Shown piece by piece: positions 21,955 to 33,597 of a DNA stretch of 64,000 bases. Under the pieces are notes generated by a model. The model was not told the DNA's origin. It saw only the letters and a list, made by a program, of their open reading frames with translations, and did not search any database. The DNA comes from Trichopria drosophilae (lineage: Eukaryota > Arthropoda > Insecta > Hymenoptera > Diapriidae). Each line of letters begins with the position of its first letter. Within the stretch, counting starts at the first letter, position 1. The stretch is from positions 71,289,001 through 71,353,000 of the forward strand of contig CM059587.1 of assembly GCA_030407085.1 (NCBI GenBank). The letters are read 5' to 3'. The position numbers were made by a program, and so were the translations under genes.

Positions 21955-24900
21955 ATAACACTGTGAAATTACGCGATATGCACACGATACTTGAGATATT
22001 CGATTTGCGTAAAGTGTTGAATACCATTCCAATATTCGGGATGTATTGGATGATAGCGGTCCGCCATTTTTTACCGATATCTGCATTTTGGTTACAAGGT
22101 TTTTAACGATACATTAGCGATATATCAGCGATACTTCATTTGAGCGTTTGCGGTATACGAATATGGAATAGTTATGCAGCATGCCACCAAAATCGTTCAA
22201 CCGAAATATGTGTAATGGTATTACTATTAGCGTCAATACATGCTTGCATGAATGGTTACATTTAATACAGGAACATTACTGCAAAGCGTGCATTACAGAC
22301 ATCGTGACGTTGCATGCGTGGGAAACGAATATTCGAGGTGCGATCTCCATGATCGAGATGACGTCATTAAACGAGTTAACATCGGACAGGCAATATTTAG
22401 TGCCACCGGGTGCCACATGTATATTACATGGTACTCCACACGGATAGTACATGGCACGAGTGAAATGGCTTGGTACAATTAACCGTTTCGTTATCGCGTG
22501 TACCAATTCAGCGGTGAACTTTACGGGTTGTCTTGTCTTCCTCGAAGATTTGAAAATAGCCAGAGTAAAATTACAGGACAGTATTTTCGTTCCATATGAA
22601 CTGTCTTCACATTGCGAGCTCTGCATTTGCACATTTGGGTAAGACGGATGCATCTTGCATTATAATGTGGAGATGTGTGTCGGGCGGAACTAGAGTTCTG
22701 CAGAAAAACTGCCGGTGGTTATATCTGGCGGCCCACAAATTGTAACTTCCATAAACTCATTTACACTGTTTCCTCATGAAAAGTTTAGGCAAATTGATTT
22801 TTAAACAGATTTTTAATCAGTTATTCTGCAGTACTTTTGCGACAAAAGGCCGGTAGAGGCTCTGGTACAACAATTTATTACCGATAATTCTGCGGTAATT
22901 TTACGTGAAACAACCGGACGATGCTCTCGTACATCGCTTTTTAATCAGTAATTCTGCGGTAATATAGCGACAAACGACCAGTAGATGCTCTGACCCAACG
23001 GTTTTTATCGGTTATTCTGCGGTAAGTTTACGAGACACGACCGGTCGACGCTACGGCACAACGGTTTTTTATCGGTTACTCTGCGGTAATTTTACAAGAA
23101 ACGACCGGTCGACGCACTGGAACAACGGTGTTTTATCGGTAATTCTGCGGTAATTTTGCGAGAATCAATCGGTCGACGCTTTGGCACAACGGTTTTTTTT
23201 ATCGGTTATTCTGCGGTAATTTTGCGAGAATCAATCGGTCGACGCTCTGGCACAACGGTTTTTTTATCGGTTATTCTACGGTAATTTAACAACAAACGAC
23301 CGGTCGACGCTCTAGCATAACGGTTTTTTATCGGTTATTTTGCGGTAAGTTTACGAGACACGACCGGTCGACGCTACGGCACAACGGTTTTTTATCGGTT
23401 ACTCTGCGGTAATTTTACAAGAAACGACCGGTCGACGCTCTGGCATAACGGTTTTTTATCGGTAATTCTGCGGTAATTTTGCGGGAATCAACCGGTCGAG
23501 GCTCTGGTACATCAGCGTTTTATCGTTAATTCTGCGGTTATTTTGCGAGAATCAACTGGTCGAGGCTCTTGCACATCGGTTTTTAATCGGTAATTTTGCG
23601 GTAATTTTTCGAGAAATGACCGGTCGACGCTCTGGCGCAACGGTTTCTTATCGGTTATTCTGCGGTAATTTTGCGGAAATCAACTGGTTGAGGCTCTTGC
23701 ACATCGGTTTTTAATCGGTTATTTTGCGGTAATTTTGCGAGAAACGACCGGTCGACGCTCTGGCACAACGGTTTTTTATCGGTTATTCTGCGGTACTTTT
23801 AAGAGAAACGACCGGTCGACGCTCTGGCACAGCGGTTTTTTATCGGTTATTCTGTGGTAATTTTAAGAGAAATGACCGGTCGACGCTCTTGAAGAGCGGT
23901 TTTTTATCGGTTATTCTGCGGTAATTTTACGAGAAACGACCGGTCGACGCTCCGGCACAGCGGTTTTTTATCGGTTATTCTGCGGTAATTTTAAGAGAAA
24001 CGACCGGTCGACGCTCTGGCACAGCGGTTTTTTATCGGTTATTCTGCGGTAATTTTGAGAGAATCGACCGGTCGACGCTCTGGAACAGCGGTTTTTTTAT
24101 CGGTTATTCTGCGGTAATTTTGCGCGATTCGACCGGTCGACGCTCTGGCACAGCGGTTTTTTATCGGCTATTCTGTGGTAATTTTAAGAGAAACGACCGG
24201 TCGACGCTCTGGCACAACGGTTTTTTATCGGTTAATTGGCGGTAATTTTGCTGGAAACGACCGGTCGACGCACTTGAAGAGCGGTTTTTCATCGGTTAAT
24301 TTGCGGTAATTTTAAGAGAAACGACCGGTTAACGCACTTGCACAACGTTTTTTTATCGGTTATTCTGCGGTAATTTTGAGAGAATCGACCGGTCGACGAC
24401 GCTCTGGCACAGCGGTTTTTTATCGGTTGTTCTGCGGTAATTTTGAGAGAATCGACCGGTCGACGCTCTGGCACAGCGGTTTTTTATCGGTTATTCTGTG
24501 GTAATTTTAGGAGAAACGACCGGTCGACGCTCTGGCACAACGGTTTTTTATCGGTTAATTGGCGGTAATTTTGATGGAAACGACCGGTCGACGCTCTTGA
24601 AGAGCGGTTTTTCATCAGTTAATTTGCGGTAATTTTGCTGGAAGCGGCCGGTCGACGCTCTTGAAGAGCGGTTTTTTATCGGTTATTCTGCGGTAATTTT
24701 ACGAGAAACGACCGGTTGACGCACTGGAACAACGGTGTTTTATCGGTAATTCTGCGGTAATTTTGCGAGAATCAATCGGTCGACGCTTTGGCACAACGGT
24801 TTTTTTTATCGGTTATTCTGCGGTAATTTTGCGAGAATCAATCGGTCGCCGCTCCGGCACAGCGGTTTTTTATCGGTTATTCTGCAGTAATTTTGGGAGA

Positions 24901-26775
24901 ATCGACCGGTCGACGCTCTGGCACAGCGGTTTTTTATCGGTTATTCTGCGGTAATTTTGAGAGAATCGACCGGTCGACGCTCTGGCACAGCGGTTTTTTT
25001 ATCGGTTATTCTGCGGTAATTTTGAGAGAATCGACCGGTCGACGCTCTGGCACAGCGGTTTTTTATCGGCTATTCTGTGGTAATTTTAAGAGAAACGACC
25101 GGTCGACGCTCTGGCACAACGGTTTTTTATCGGTTAATTGGCGGTAATTTTGCTGGAAACGACCGGTCGACGCTCTTGAAGAGCGGTTTTTTATCGGTTA
25201 TTCTGCGGTAATTTTGAGAGAATCGACCGGTCGACGCTCTGGCACAGCGGTTTTTTATCGGTTATTCTGTGGTAATTTTAAGAGAAACGACCGGTCGACG
25301 CTCTGGCACAACGGTTTTTTATCGGTTAATTGGCGGTAATTTTGCTGGAAACGACCGGTCGACGCACTTGAAGAGCGGTTTTTCATCGGTTAATTTGCGG
25401 TAATTTTAAGAGAAACGACCGGTTAACGCACTTGCACAACGTTTTTTTATCGGTTATTCTGCGGTAATTTTGAGAGAATCGACCGGTCGACGACGCTCTG
25501 GCACAGCGGTTTTTTATCGGTTGTTTGGCGGTAATTTTGCGAGAAACGACCGGTCGACGCTCTTGCACAGCGGTTTTTCATCGGTTAATTTGTGGTAATT
25601 TTAGGAGAAACGACCGGTTGACGCTCTGGCACAACGGTTTTTTATCGGTTAATTGGCGGTAATTTTTATGGAAACGACCGGTCGACGCTCTCGAAGAGCG
25701 GTTTTTCATCAGTTAATTTGCGGTAATTTTGCTGGAAGCGGCCGGTCGACGCTCTTGAAGAGCGGTTTTTTATCGGTTATTCTGCGGTAATTTTGAGAGA
25801 AGCGACCGGTCGACGCTCTTGAACAGCGGTTTTTTATCGGTTATTCTGCGGTAATTTTAAGAGAAACGACCGGTTGACGCTCTGGCACAGCGGTTTTTTA
25901 TCGGTTATTCTGCGTTAATTTTGAGAGAATCGACCGGGCGACGCTCTGGCACAACGGTTTTTTATCGGTTATTCTGTGGTAATTTTAAGAGAAACGACCG
26001 GTCGACGCTCTGGCACAACGGTTTTTTATCGGTTAATCTGCGGTAATTTTGCTGGAAACGACCGGTCGACGCTCTTGAAGAGCGGTTTTTCATCGGTTAA
26101 TTTGCGGTAATTTTAAGAGAAACGACCGGTTGACGCACTTGCATAACGTTTTTTTATCGGTTATTCTGCGGTAATTTTGAGAGAATCGACCGGTCCGACG
26201 CTCTGGCACAGCGATTTTTTATCGGTTATTCTGTGGTAATTTTAAGAGAAACGACCGTTCGACGCTCTGGCACAACGGTTTTTTATCGGTTAATCGGCGG
26301 TAATTTTGCTGGAAACGACCGGCCGACGCTCTTGAAGAGCGGTTTTTCATCGGTTAATTTGCGGTAATTTTGCTGGAAGCGACCGGTCGACGCTCTTGAA
26401 GAGCGGTTTTTTATCGGTTATTCTGCGGTAATATTGAGAGAATCGACCGGTCGACGCTCTGGCACAGCGGTTTTTCATCGGTTATTCTGCGGTAATTTTG
26501 AGAGAATCGACCGGTCGACGCTCTGGCACAGCGGTTTTTCATCGGTTATTCTGCGGTAATTTTGAGAGAATCGACCGGTCGACGCTCTGGCACAGCGGTT
26601 TTATATCAGTTAATCTGCGGTGATTTTTGGGAATAACAACCATAAGCCTTTTCCTTGCAGGCCGGTTATTTTGCGGTGATTATGGTATTATAACGGTTTT
26701 TTTTGGCCGTTTTCGACCGGTTATTTTTTTCGGTGAAATTACCGTTAAAATGCGGTCGCCCGTCCTGATAGGGGT
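21955..26775 (-). repeat. Right inverted arm of the foldback element
   Basis: The arm mirrors 3502-5990: TATCTGGCGGCCCACAAATT (22725) mirrors 5210-5232, and the block 21955-22150 mirrors 5815-5985. It contains about 210 bp more than the left arm (22515-22730) and a much longer satellite, so the arms are 2.5 kb versus 4.8 kb. The open frames at 22181-22653 in both strands are palindrome shadows of the pair at 5254-5552, not genes. Confidence 0.85.
22850..26620 (-). repeat. 64-bp satellite array, right (about 59 monomers)
   Basis: Inverted copies of the left-arm monomer. Typical units read CGACCGGTCGACGCTCTGGC or CGACCGGTCGACGCTCTTGA, followed by a CAGCGG or AGAGCGG block, TTTTTTATCGG, then TTATTCTGCGGTAATTTT. 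Blocks of several monomers recur as larger units: the series around 24880-25500 resembles that around 24000-24430, which indicates expansion by unequal exchange. Monomers at the inner edge (22850-22990) are the most diverged. Confidence 0.92.
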
Positions 26776-27449
26776 ATATGCGCTTACGACAACTTTACAC
26801 ATTCCGTAAAGAACTTTCTTACGTTGCGAAACTGAAACTTTGTCAATCACTTGTACTCCCTCATGTACCTTATTGTATTGCGATTTATGGCCCGTGCATT
26901 ACTAATAAGGAATGGAAAAGAGTCCAAGCGGTGCAGAATGCTTGTTTGAGGTATACGTATGACATTAGAAAATTTGACCATATATCGCATGCGTACGCAA
27001 AATCTGGATGGTTAAAAATGAGAGACAGAATGGAAGTTCGCCTAATCTCTTGTGTACAGTTCTGTCTTTAAATGTCCACCACTAGACGTGAAGTTTCTTC
27101 TAGCCTTTGTGTACCATTACTACCATTGCAATTAAGATTATATATTTCGAAACCGATTCAGTTTATACCGAAGTTACTAAATTATTATAGAAACCGATGA
27201 GTGTTGTGTGCTTATTGTATCTTTGAATGTTGATTTTTGTATGCTTTGTCTATATCCGTTACAATTGTAAATATTTTTTTTCTGTACTTTTATTTTCCGT
27301 ACAGGGTCAGACTGTAAAACAGCTTAGTGGTGATGTGTCTCGCCTTTTGCTTATATATATTTAGTAAGTAAGTGAATTCTCCCATGTATATAGTGTATTC
27401 CTGATATAAGCAATAAAGTCAATTATTAATATTATTATTATTATTATAT
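26776..27449 (+). pseudogene. CR1/Daphne-like RT, 3' portion and 3' tail (split copy)
   Basis: The frame continues directly from 3501: YMRLRQLYTFRKELSYVAKL, then LVLPHVPYCIAIYGPCI, VQNACLRYTYDIRKFDHIS and SGWLKMRDRMEVRLIS, the thumb/connection region found after the RT core of CR1-type elements. A stop ends the frame at 27069. A 3' UTR follows, with GCAATAAAGTCAATT near 27408 and an (ATT)n tail to about 27449, where the right outer inverted repeat begins. With 2443-3501 this is a single element copy. Confidence 0.82.
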
Positions 27450-28344
27450 AGAGAATGCGAGCAGTTATATTGCAAGATGCAATAAGCAAAAATAGAACAC
27501 GACGCTTTGAAGGGTACATATTGAATATTGTGAGGAATTAAATGTTAGATAAGGAATTAGATACTTACCAATCTACATTACACAATATGTTTATTATGAA
27601 TCTAGTCGACAGCAAACTTATGACTTATAAAAAATTATATTAATAACTGTGAATGTTTTTGCCTATAATTTACGAAACTCCTTGATAGGTGTGGGTGAGA
27701 AATTTCAGACACTGGCAATTATTGGTACTGATCTCAATTTGTTGCGTTTATACCTTTGGTCAAGATGAAACTAAAGAAGCATTATTGTCATCAGTAACGT
27801 GAATGCATTCAGATTTAAGAAAATATACAACGTATTGTAAAGGTGTTTCAAAGCTCCGTTGTACTAGATGCCTATAATTAATGACGAGCAAGAGTCAATT
27901 TTGACGCACATTTTATTCTAAACGTGATAATGAAAAGTCTGACCTGCAGTCTGCAAATATTGTCAATATGTACGTGTTATAATATTAAAAAATTATACAA
28001 TTGAACATAATGATAGAGATACGCGTGTTAAATTATTCATTTAATTGCATATTCATACTTTTATCACCAACATTTCTAAGACACCGCAATTAAGCTCATT
28101 GAGAATTTTTCACTTTTCCTTTCAAAATGACTAATGTTTTACGGAATCACATGCGCACATTTAAATAGAATTAATATATACATCATACATGCCTTCATGT
28201 TGAATTGTTGTTTGGTCTTTTATTTCATATACGGTAGCAGTCTTTTTAAGTGATAATGTATGAAAACATCAGTTCTATAAACGATTCAATATTAATAATA
28301 ATAATATGAAATTTTAGTACATGATGTGAAAACATAAGAAGTTT
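27450..28344 (-). repeat. Right arm of outer long inverted repeat
   Basis: Reverse complement of 198-1097, ending at GTGAAAACATAAGAAGTTTT near 28326-28345. The retrotransposon tail abuts its inner border. No ORF is present. Confidence 0.88.
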
Positions 28345-29347
28345 TTAAAGGTTAATTTATTACTATGAAAATGATTTATTGATATAATGACTTGTGTATT
28401 TTTCTATTACACTAGGTGTGATGGATAGGACGACATTCTCCTTATATTTAACAAAATACCTACATATAACAATAGGATTCGTACGTAAATAACTTAGTTA
28501 ACTAATTACGATTACAATGTGGAAGTAAACAAAAAATCTGTCAAATATAACAAGCAGTGTGAATCTCCAAATCATTATTGTAAACGGAATTAAGTAGTCA
28601 TGTCGGTTACGCTACTTACAATTTCGACTCAAGAGGTATACCATTAGTTAGTATTAAAATACATTTACGCTTGTACTTGTTGGGTTTTCAGAATAAATTT
28701 CATTCCATAGTCGTGTGAATGTTACAACACATTTTGGTTTGCATTTACAGAAAGAAAGATGTAGTCTACATAAGATGACTTAGACCATGTAAGCCTTATG
28801 CATGGACTAACTTTAAGATGTAATGATTTTAATTATTTGATTTAAGACTACAGTATATCGCGATTTAATATACATACAAAAATTAATTGTTTAAACGATG
28901 TCAAGTTAATTACTGAACATTATTTATTGAAAATTTAAAGACCTTTGACACGCTCAATTGTATTATAAATGGATCGAAACTTGTATTCGCATATTTCAAT
29001 TAGTTCGAATATGGTAGAAAAGATTCATTCAATTGTGAAAGTGCGGTGACCATCATTCTGGTGCTAGCATCTTGAAACGATTTAATATTGCATTTAACTT
29101 TTTCATCATCTGAGTATCGTAACTCGCAAACTGTCGACAATGGACACGTATGGGGCCGTTTATCCTAATCTCGAGAGGAACATCGGATGATACCGAGAGG
29201 GATCTAGTGACCGTGAAAAGTATCTGTTTTTGTTACACGATTGATGTCTGAATTGACGAAGAGATACTAAGATCTAGAGAGAAAGGTACGACGTATATCC
29301 ATGAATTAGAGGTAACACGCTATATGTGGAAGTGGCAAAGAGTGTGT

Positions 29348-29348
<1 letters not shown>
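28345..29348. other. AT-rich non-coding stretch
   Basis: Nothing recognised. It has no long open frame, no obvious repeat and no RNA gene, and may be single-copy host DNA outside the nested element. Confidence 0.45.

Positions 29349-29405
<57 letters not shown>
29349..29405. repeat. (GA)n microsatellite
   Basis: Uninterrupted GA dinucleotide run of more than 50 bp. The Leu/Ser-rich open frame at 29320-29595 on the minus strand is produced by it and is not a gene. Confidence 0.95.
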
Positions 29406-29409
<4 letters not shown>

Positions 29410-29732
29410 TGTGTCAATTAATGAAGGTGACAAGCAAATCAGTATTAGGTAATAGAAATGTAATATATTACTGACGTGCAAGGATTCCCCTGACCTGGTA
29501 GTTGGTTTATACCGAAGAAAATGTGTATTATGGATATTTCCGACAGTTATGTTGTAAAGTACGTTTTGAACGTAAAACAATTGGTTAATGCACAATTATC
29601 ATAGTTTACGATGGGAATCGGGCGATATACCCTTTGATGCAATCAACGAAACGTTGGAGTATATCGTTCCATGTGCTCAAAGGATATACATAAAAGGTGC
29701 AGACAAATAAAAGACATAGGTTGCAGATAATT

Positions 29733-30125
29733 TTAGATGCTGACCGAGATTTGCAGTAGATGCGAGGTAATATTTAACAATTTCACTTTCATATTCTTTT
29801 GCATGGCGAATATAAGGTTAATTGTCAACCAGAGCCAATTTTCAAGAACCTCGTATTCAATTGTAATCGCTTTATAACCATTTATATCAGCAAGTGTATC
29901 ATCGTAGCCTACGATAAAACCATGCATTTCAGATGCACCCGCATATTTAATTCTGCGATACACAGATTCTGCAATCTCTTTAAACATACCAAAAGATGGC
30001 AGCGCTGTAACTTCCTTTAACTTTTTACTTAAAATAAACACAACTGTGCGTAAAGATAGAAAGAAACTGTTGAATTTTACACGCTTATATATTAAATAAA
30101 GGTTAATTAATTGCATTAAAAGCAA
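29733..30125 (-). CDS. Unrecognised open frame, possible exon
   Basis: A 130-codon open frame. Its central part, FGMFKEIAESVYRRIKYAGA then SEMHGFIVGYDDTLADINGY and KAITIEYEVLENWL, looks more coding-like than its AT-driven ends. No domain was recognised, and no clear splice borders or neighbouring exons were identified. It may be a gene fragment or chance. Confidence 0.25.
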   Translation of the reverse strand: MLLMQLINLYLIYKRVKFNSFFLSLRTVVFILSKKLKEVTALPSFGMFKEIAESVYRRIKYAGASEMHGFIVGYDDTLADINGYKAITIEYEVLENWLWLTINLIFAMQKNMKVKLLNITSHLLQISVSI

Positions 30126-30594
30126 GTCGATAATCGTATGTATTCGTCACTTATGGGAAGTCAGATTCATTGTTACCGTATAGTAAAGTCTACGGATAAT
30201 TAACAGGTCGAAACCTGCATGGCGATATTTAAGATGTAAATTGTACACATATCAAAAAATGGTCAGGAACCTGATTAATTACATTACCCACGTGTCCAAA
30301 CTCGTACAGCTATGGTTCGAACGTCATGAAAACACGTAAATACCGTGAATAGATAAATGCATAAGGAATAAGCGTGTCATCCTCTCTCTTTCTAATTACT
30401 GCTAGCTTCTTCCATCAGTTCTATATTATTCATTTTAGTACACGCTATTCGGATTATGTGAGATTTATTACTATTTGAATATTATAATTGTAAATTATTC
30501 ATTTATTTATTAATGCTACCTTTGTTAACGAAGGGGTGTGTTGGCCTACGGGTGATCCGCTAGGTCATTCCTACAGATAAAATACGGAACTGAG
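30126..30594. other. Non-coding stretch
   Basis: Nothing recognised. AT-rich sequence between the open frame at 29733-30125 and the tandem array that follows. Confidence 0.4.
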
Positions 30595-31840
30595 GACATT
30601 TCCTTTCTATTATGGCGGAGGTTGCCTAAATTTGGGAAAGAGAAAATGTGTCACTTATTATATGTTTTGATGAAATTGCCCAATGACTTTAAACGCGTCT
30701 GAACCTGTATACATGGAAAAATATGTTGTGAAAATGATCCGCGTGTAATCGGCAGTGACGATGACCGTGAAACTGGTATAATGCTAAAGTTAATGGATCT
30801 AACAAAGAGTACGCGAGTGCGAGAGACATGGTAGTAGAACGCAGGAGGAAAAGGTCATTATTACAATTTTACCTTCACTTTCAAAATACGGTTCCTAGCC
30901 TACGATGTATTTCCACATAGGCATCGAGAAGCGACTATTATGTAGCAATAGCTGACCTTTAATGAAGGCGACTTTTGCATTTTTTTTTTTTTTTGACATT
31001 CCTCACATGACAATACGAATGTGTTTCGGGAAAACAAATGTACGGTGAATAAGTGATCGACGGATAATCGAGGACCGTGAAAACGGTATACTGCTAATGT
31101 TAATGGCTGTAACAAAGAGTATGCGAGAGCGAGAGAGATCATAGAAATTATGACATTGAAATATTTGAATTAGAATGCCTCCTTTTTGTTACGTCACGGA
31201 TTACCGAAATTTGGTCAAGCGATAACGTTTTGATGAAATTGTGCAATGACCTTTTAAACGCGTCTGGACCTGTATACATTTTCGAAAGTTTCGGGAAAAC
31301 AAATGTACGGTGAATAAGTGATCGATGGATAATCAACGGGAAATACAGATGCTAGATGGAACTAACAAAGAGTATGCGAGAGCGAGAGAGATGGTAGTAG
31401 GACGCACGAGGAAAAGGTCATTTTACATTCACTCTCAATACGGTTCCTACCGAATACGATGTATTTTCACATAATCACAGAGAAGCGAATATAATGATGC
31501 AATATATGACCTTTAATGAAGGCGACTTTTAAAATTTGTTTTTCGACAGTCCACATATGGCAATACTACATTGGAATGATTGAGTTAGGCTACGTTCTTT
31601 CTATTACGTCACGGATTGACTAAATTTGGGAAAGAGGAAATGTTTTGAAGAACTTGTGCAATGACCTTGTGAACGCGTCTGGACCTGTATACAATTTCAT
31701 AATTTTCGGGAAAACAAATCGATGTATTTCCACATAAATACGGGGAAGCGACTATAATATATCAATATCTGACCTTTAATGAAGGCGACTTTTGAAATTT
31801 GTTTTTCGACACATGGTAATACTAATGTGTAACGACCAAC
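30595..31840. repeat. Tandem array of about three diverged ~420-575 bp units
   Basis: The ordered phrases recur three times. CTATTATGGCGGA / GTTACGTCACGGATT is followed by GAACGCGTCTGGACCTGTAT (30696, 31258, 31672). ACAAAGAGTATGCGAGAGCG follows in the first two, and GACCTTTAATGAAGGCGACT closes each (30955, 31509, 31770). The last unit lacks part of the middle. The 80- and 62-residue open frames here are incidental. Confidence 0.7.
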
Positions 31841-33597
31841 ACTTTTCAATCTCTCTGATTGAATTTTGTAAGATCACGCATTAGAACGATGTCGTTTTCA
31901 ATGATAATGTAAAAACATTTTATTAATAACAATATCTAATGAAATAATAAATATTGGTTGACCTTTACCTTCTCTTTTGATTAGACAATGTAATGCATTA
32001 AATGACCTATGTTTTTCGACCTTCACAGCTTTCGAAATTTGTAATAACAATACATGAAATTGTTTATAATAACCTCCTTTCACTCCTGACCTTCTGACGG
32101 CCCACTTGCGCAATTTTTCCATCATGCTATCATCGATGGGAGGTAGGGTGGGGGGCGGCAGATCGCTCCTAGCCCCACTACTGCAGAACGACCGCCATTT
32201 GCAACGAAACCGGAAATAACAGTTTTGGCGCGATAATTCATAACATTTGAAAATCAAATATAAAATTATGTCAATAAAATGTGTTATTTCATTGTTATTT
32301 TTAGATATACTTACTTTTGACGTTAAGCGATGATAAAATTGTACAACATATAATATAATATTTATTTTTGAGGAGTTGAAGAATGATCTCCGTATAAGGA
32401 CGATAAGGACAGTTGTTCAAGGATTTGTTCATTAATGATGTACCTATTTGGCTTGTAATTATACCTTTTTTTTTGTAAATATATGTAAATCTTTATTATA
32501 AAACTATTCATTACGTCAAGGTCCGTGTGGTACAATAAATCAGTTAAGAAATACAAATAAAATAGTTACACAATTCGAAGTCAATATGTGGTATGTAAAT
32601 ATGTATAAAAATGGAATACTTTAATAACACTGGTCAACAAAATTTCACTTCGGGAAATCATCAGAGATGCGGATATACTTTGCTGACGTATTTTTGTGCA
32701 CTGCATCCAACCCCGCTAACAGAATTTTTCCATCACCCTCCATTTTTGAAATATCCGCCATTTTGTATTTTTTCAAAAATCGTTTCTTTCAGAATTTGTT
32801 GCACTGCAACGGAACGAGATATTTGAACGTATGACCTCTCTTTTTACGAATATTACTTCCAGAATACGTGTGAATTTTTCCAAAACGAAAAAAAAAAAAT
32901 TCTCAACTTTATCAGTGAAAAACTTCAATAATTTTGCCAAAAATGATGCAAATTTAGACATTTTTTCCACAAAAAATGCGAATAATTTGAAAAAAAAAAT
33001 CTTAAAAATATTGTAACTACATAGAGCTGTAGTGGGATAATTCCGCTTTATTTTCCGGGATCGTACGTCTAAATAAGTTGACTGTGTTTGAAGATATGAA
33101 TTTTTATACGTGTACGTATGTATAAAAAAGTGTAAAATGTCTATAAATATAAATACAAAAATTGTTTTATAATTAAATTAAATTTAAATTAATTACCTAA
33201 AATTAAATGTAATCTAAATTATATGTTATGTGTGTATAAATCAACGTGAAATATGGTAATTATGTATAAATCTGAATAAAAAAAATTTAATTATGTAAAG
33301 ATAAAATAAAAAAAGTAATTGTTATAAGTATTGCACGAAGATTAATTATGATTAGACTATAAAAGACCCACAAAAATCGAAATAAAAAAATGAATTGTCT
33401 TATTATGATTTATACTATCCTGTGTCACTTTATTCTCGCATTATTTGAGTTAGATTTCTTTTGGAAAGATGCATCTGTAACATAATAAGGTATCATAAGA
33501 TTTATTTACTGATAAATAAAATATAAATACATTAGTAAACTAACAATACAATATTACTAGTAAAGAAACATTAATAAAAAAATTATTTTTAAATATT
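31841..33597. other. AT-rich stretch with no firm gene
   Basis: The minus-strand frame at 31898-32257 (119 codons, with LPPPTLPPIDDSMMEKLRKW) may include an exon but has no recognised domain. From 32640 to 33020 the text is A/T homopolymer-rich. Below 33598 the sequence is the 3' flank of the transposase gene, with TTTATT runs that could serve as polyadenylation signals on the minus strand. The terminal inverted repeats expected for a P-type element were not found. Confidence 0.4.

Larger units (their letters stand above)
3502..26775. mobile_element. 23.3 kb foldback-type element with satellite-built inverted arms
   Basis: The termini are inverted copies: CCCTATCAGGACGGGCG at 3502 and its complement ending at 26773. 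They are followed by a shared ~140-bp unique end and then tandem 64-bp monomers in opposite orientation on the two sides. The element sits inside an RT reading frame. Joining 3501 to 26776 (one copy of the flanking GT at 3500-3501 and 26774-26775) gives ATC-TCG-TAT-ATG-CGC in frame, so both borders are fixed to the base. Long inverted arms made of short tandem subrepeats are the hallmark of foldback elements such as Drosophila FB and Galileo. The interior holds only other repeats and relics. No transposase of its own was recognised, so it is probably non-autonomous. The family assignment is by architecture only. Confidence 0.82.

Noticed and set aside
22181..22653. Overlapping open frames with Cys/His residues on both strands as a zinc-finger gene
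   Set aside because: They are mirrored at 5254-5552 in the other foldback arm, with opposite-strand frames sharing the same bases. The Cys/His spacing fits no finger.
29320..29595. Ser/Leu-rich frame as a secreted or membrane protein
   Set aside because: Produced by the GA microsatellite.
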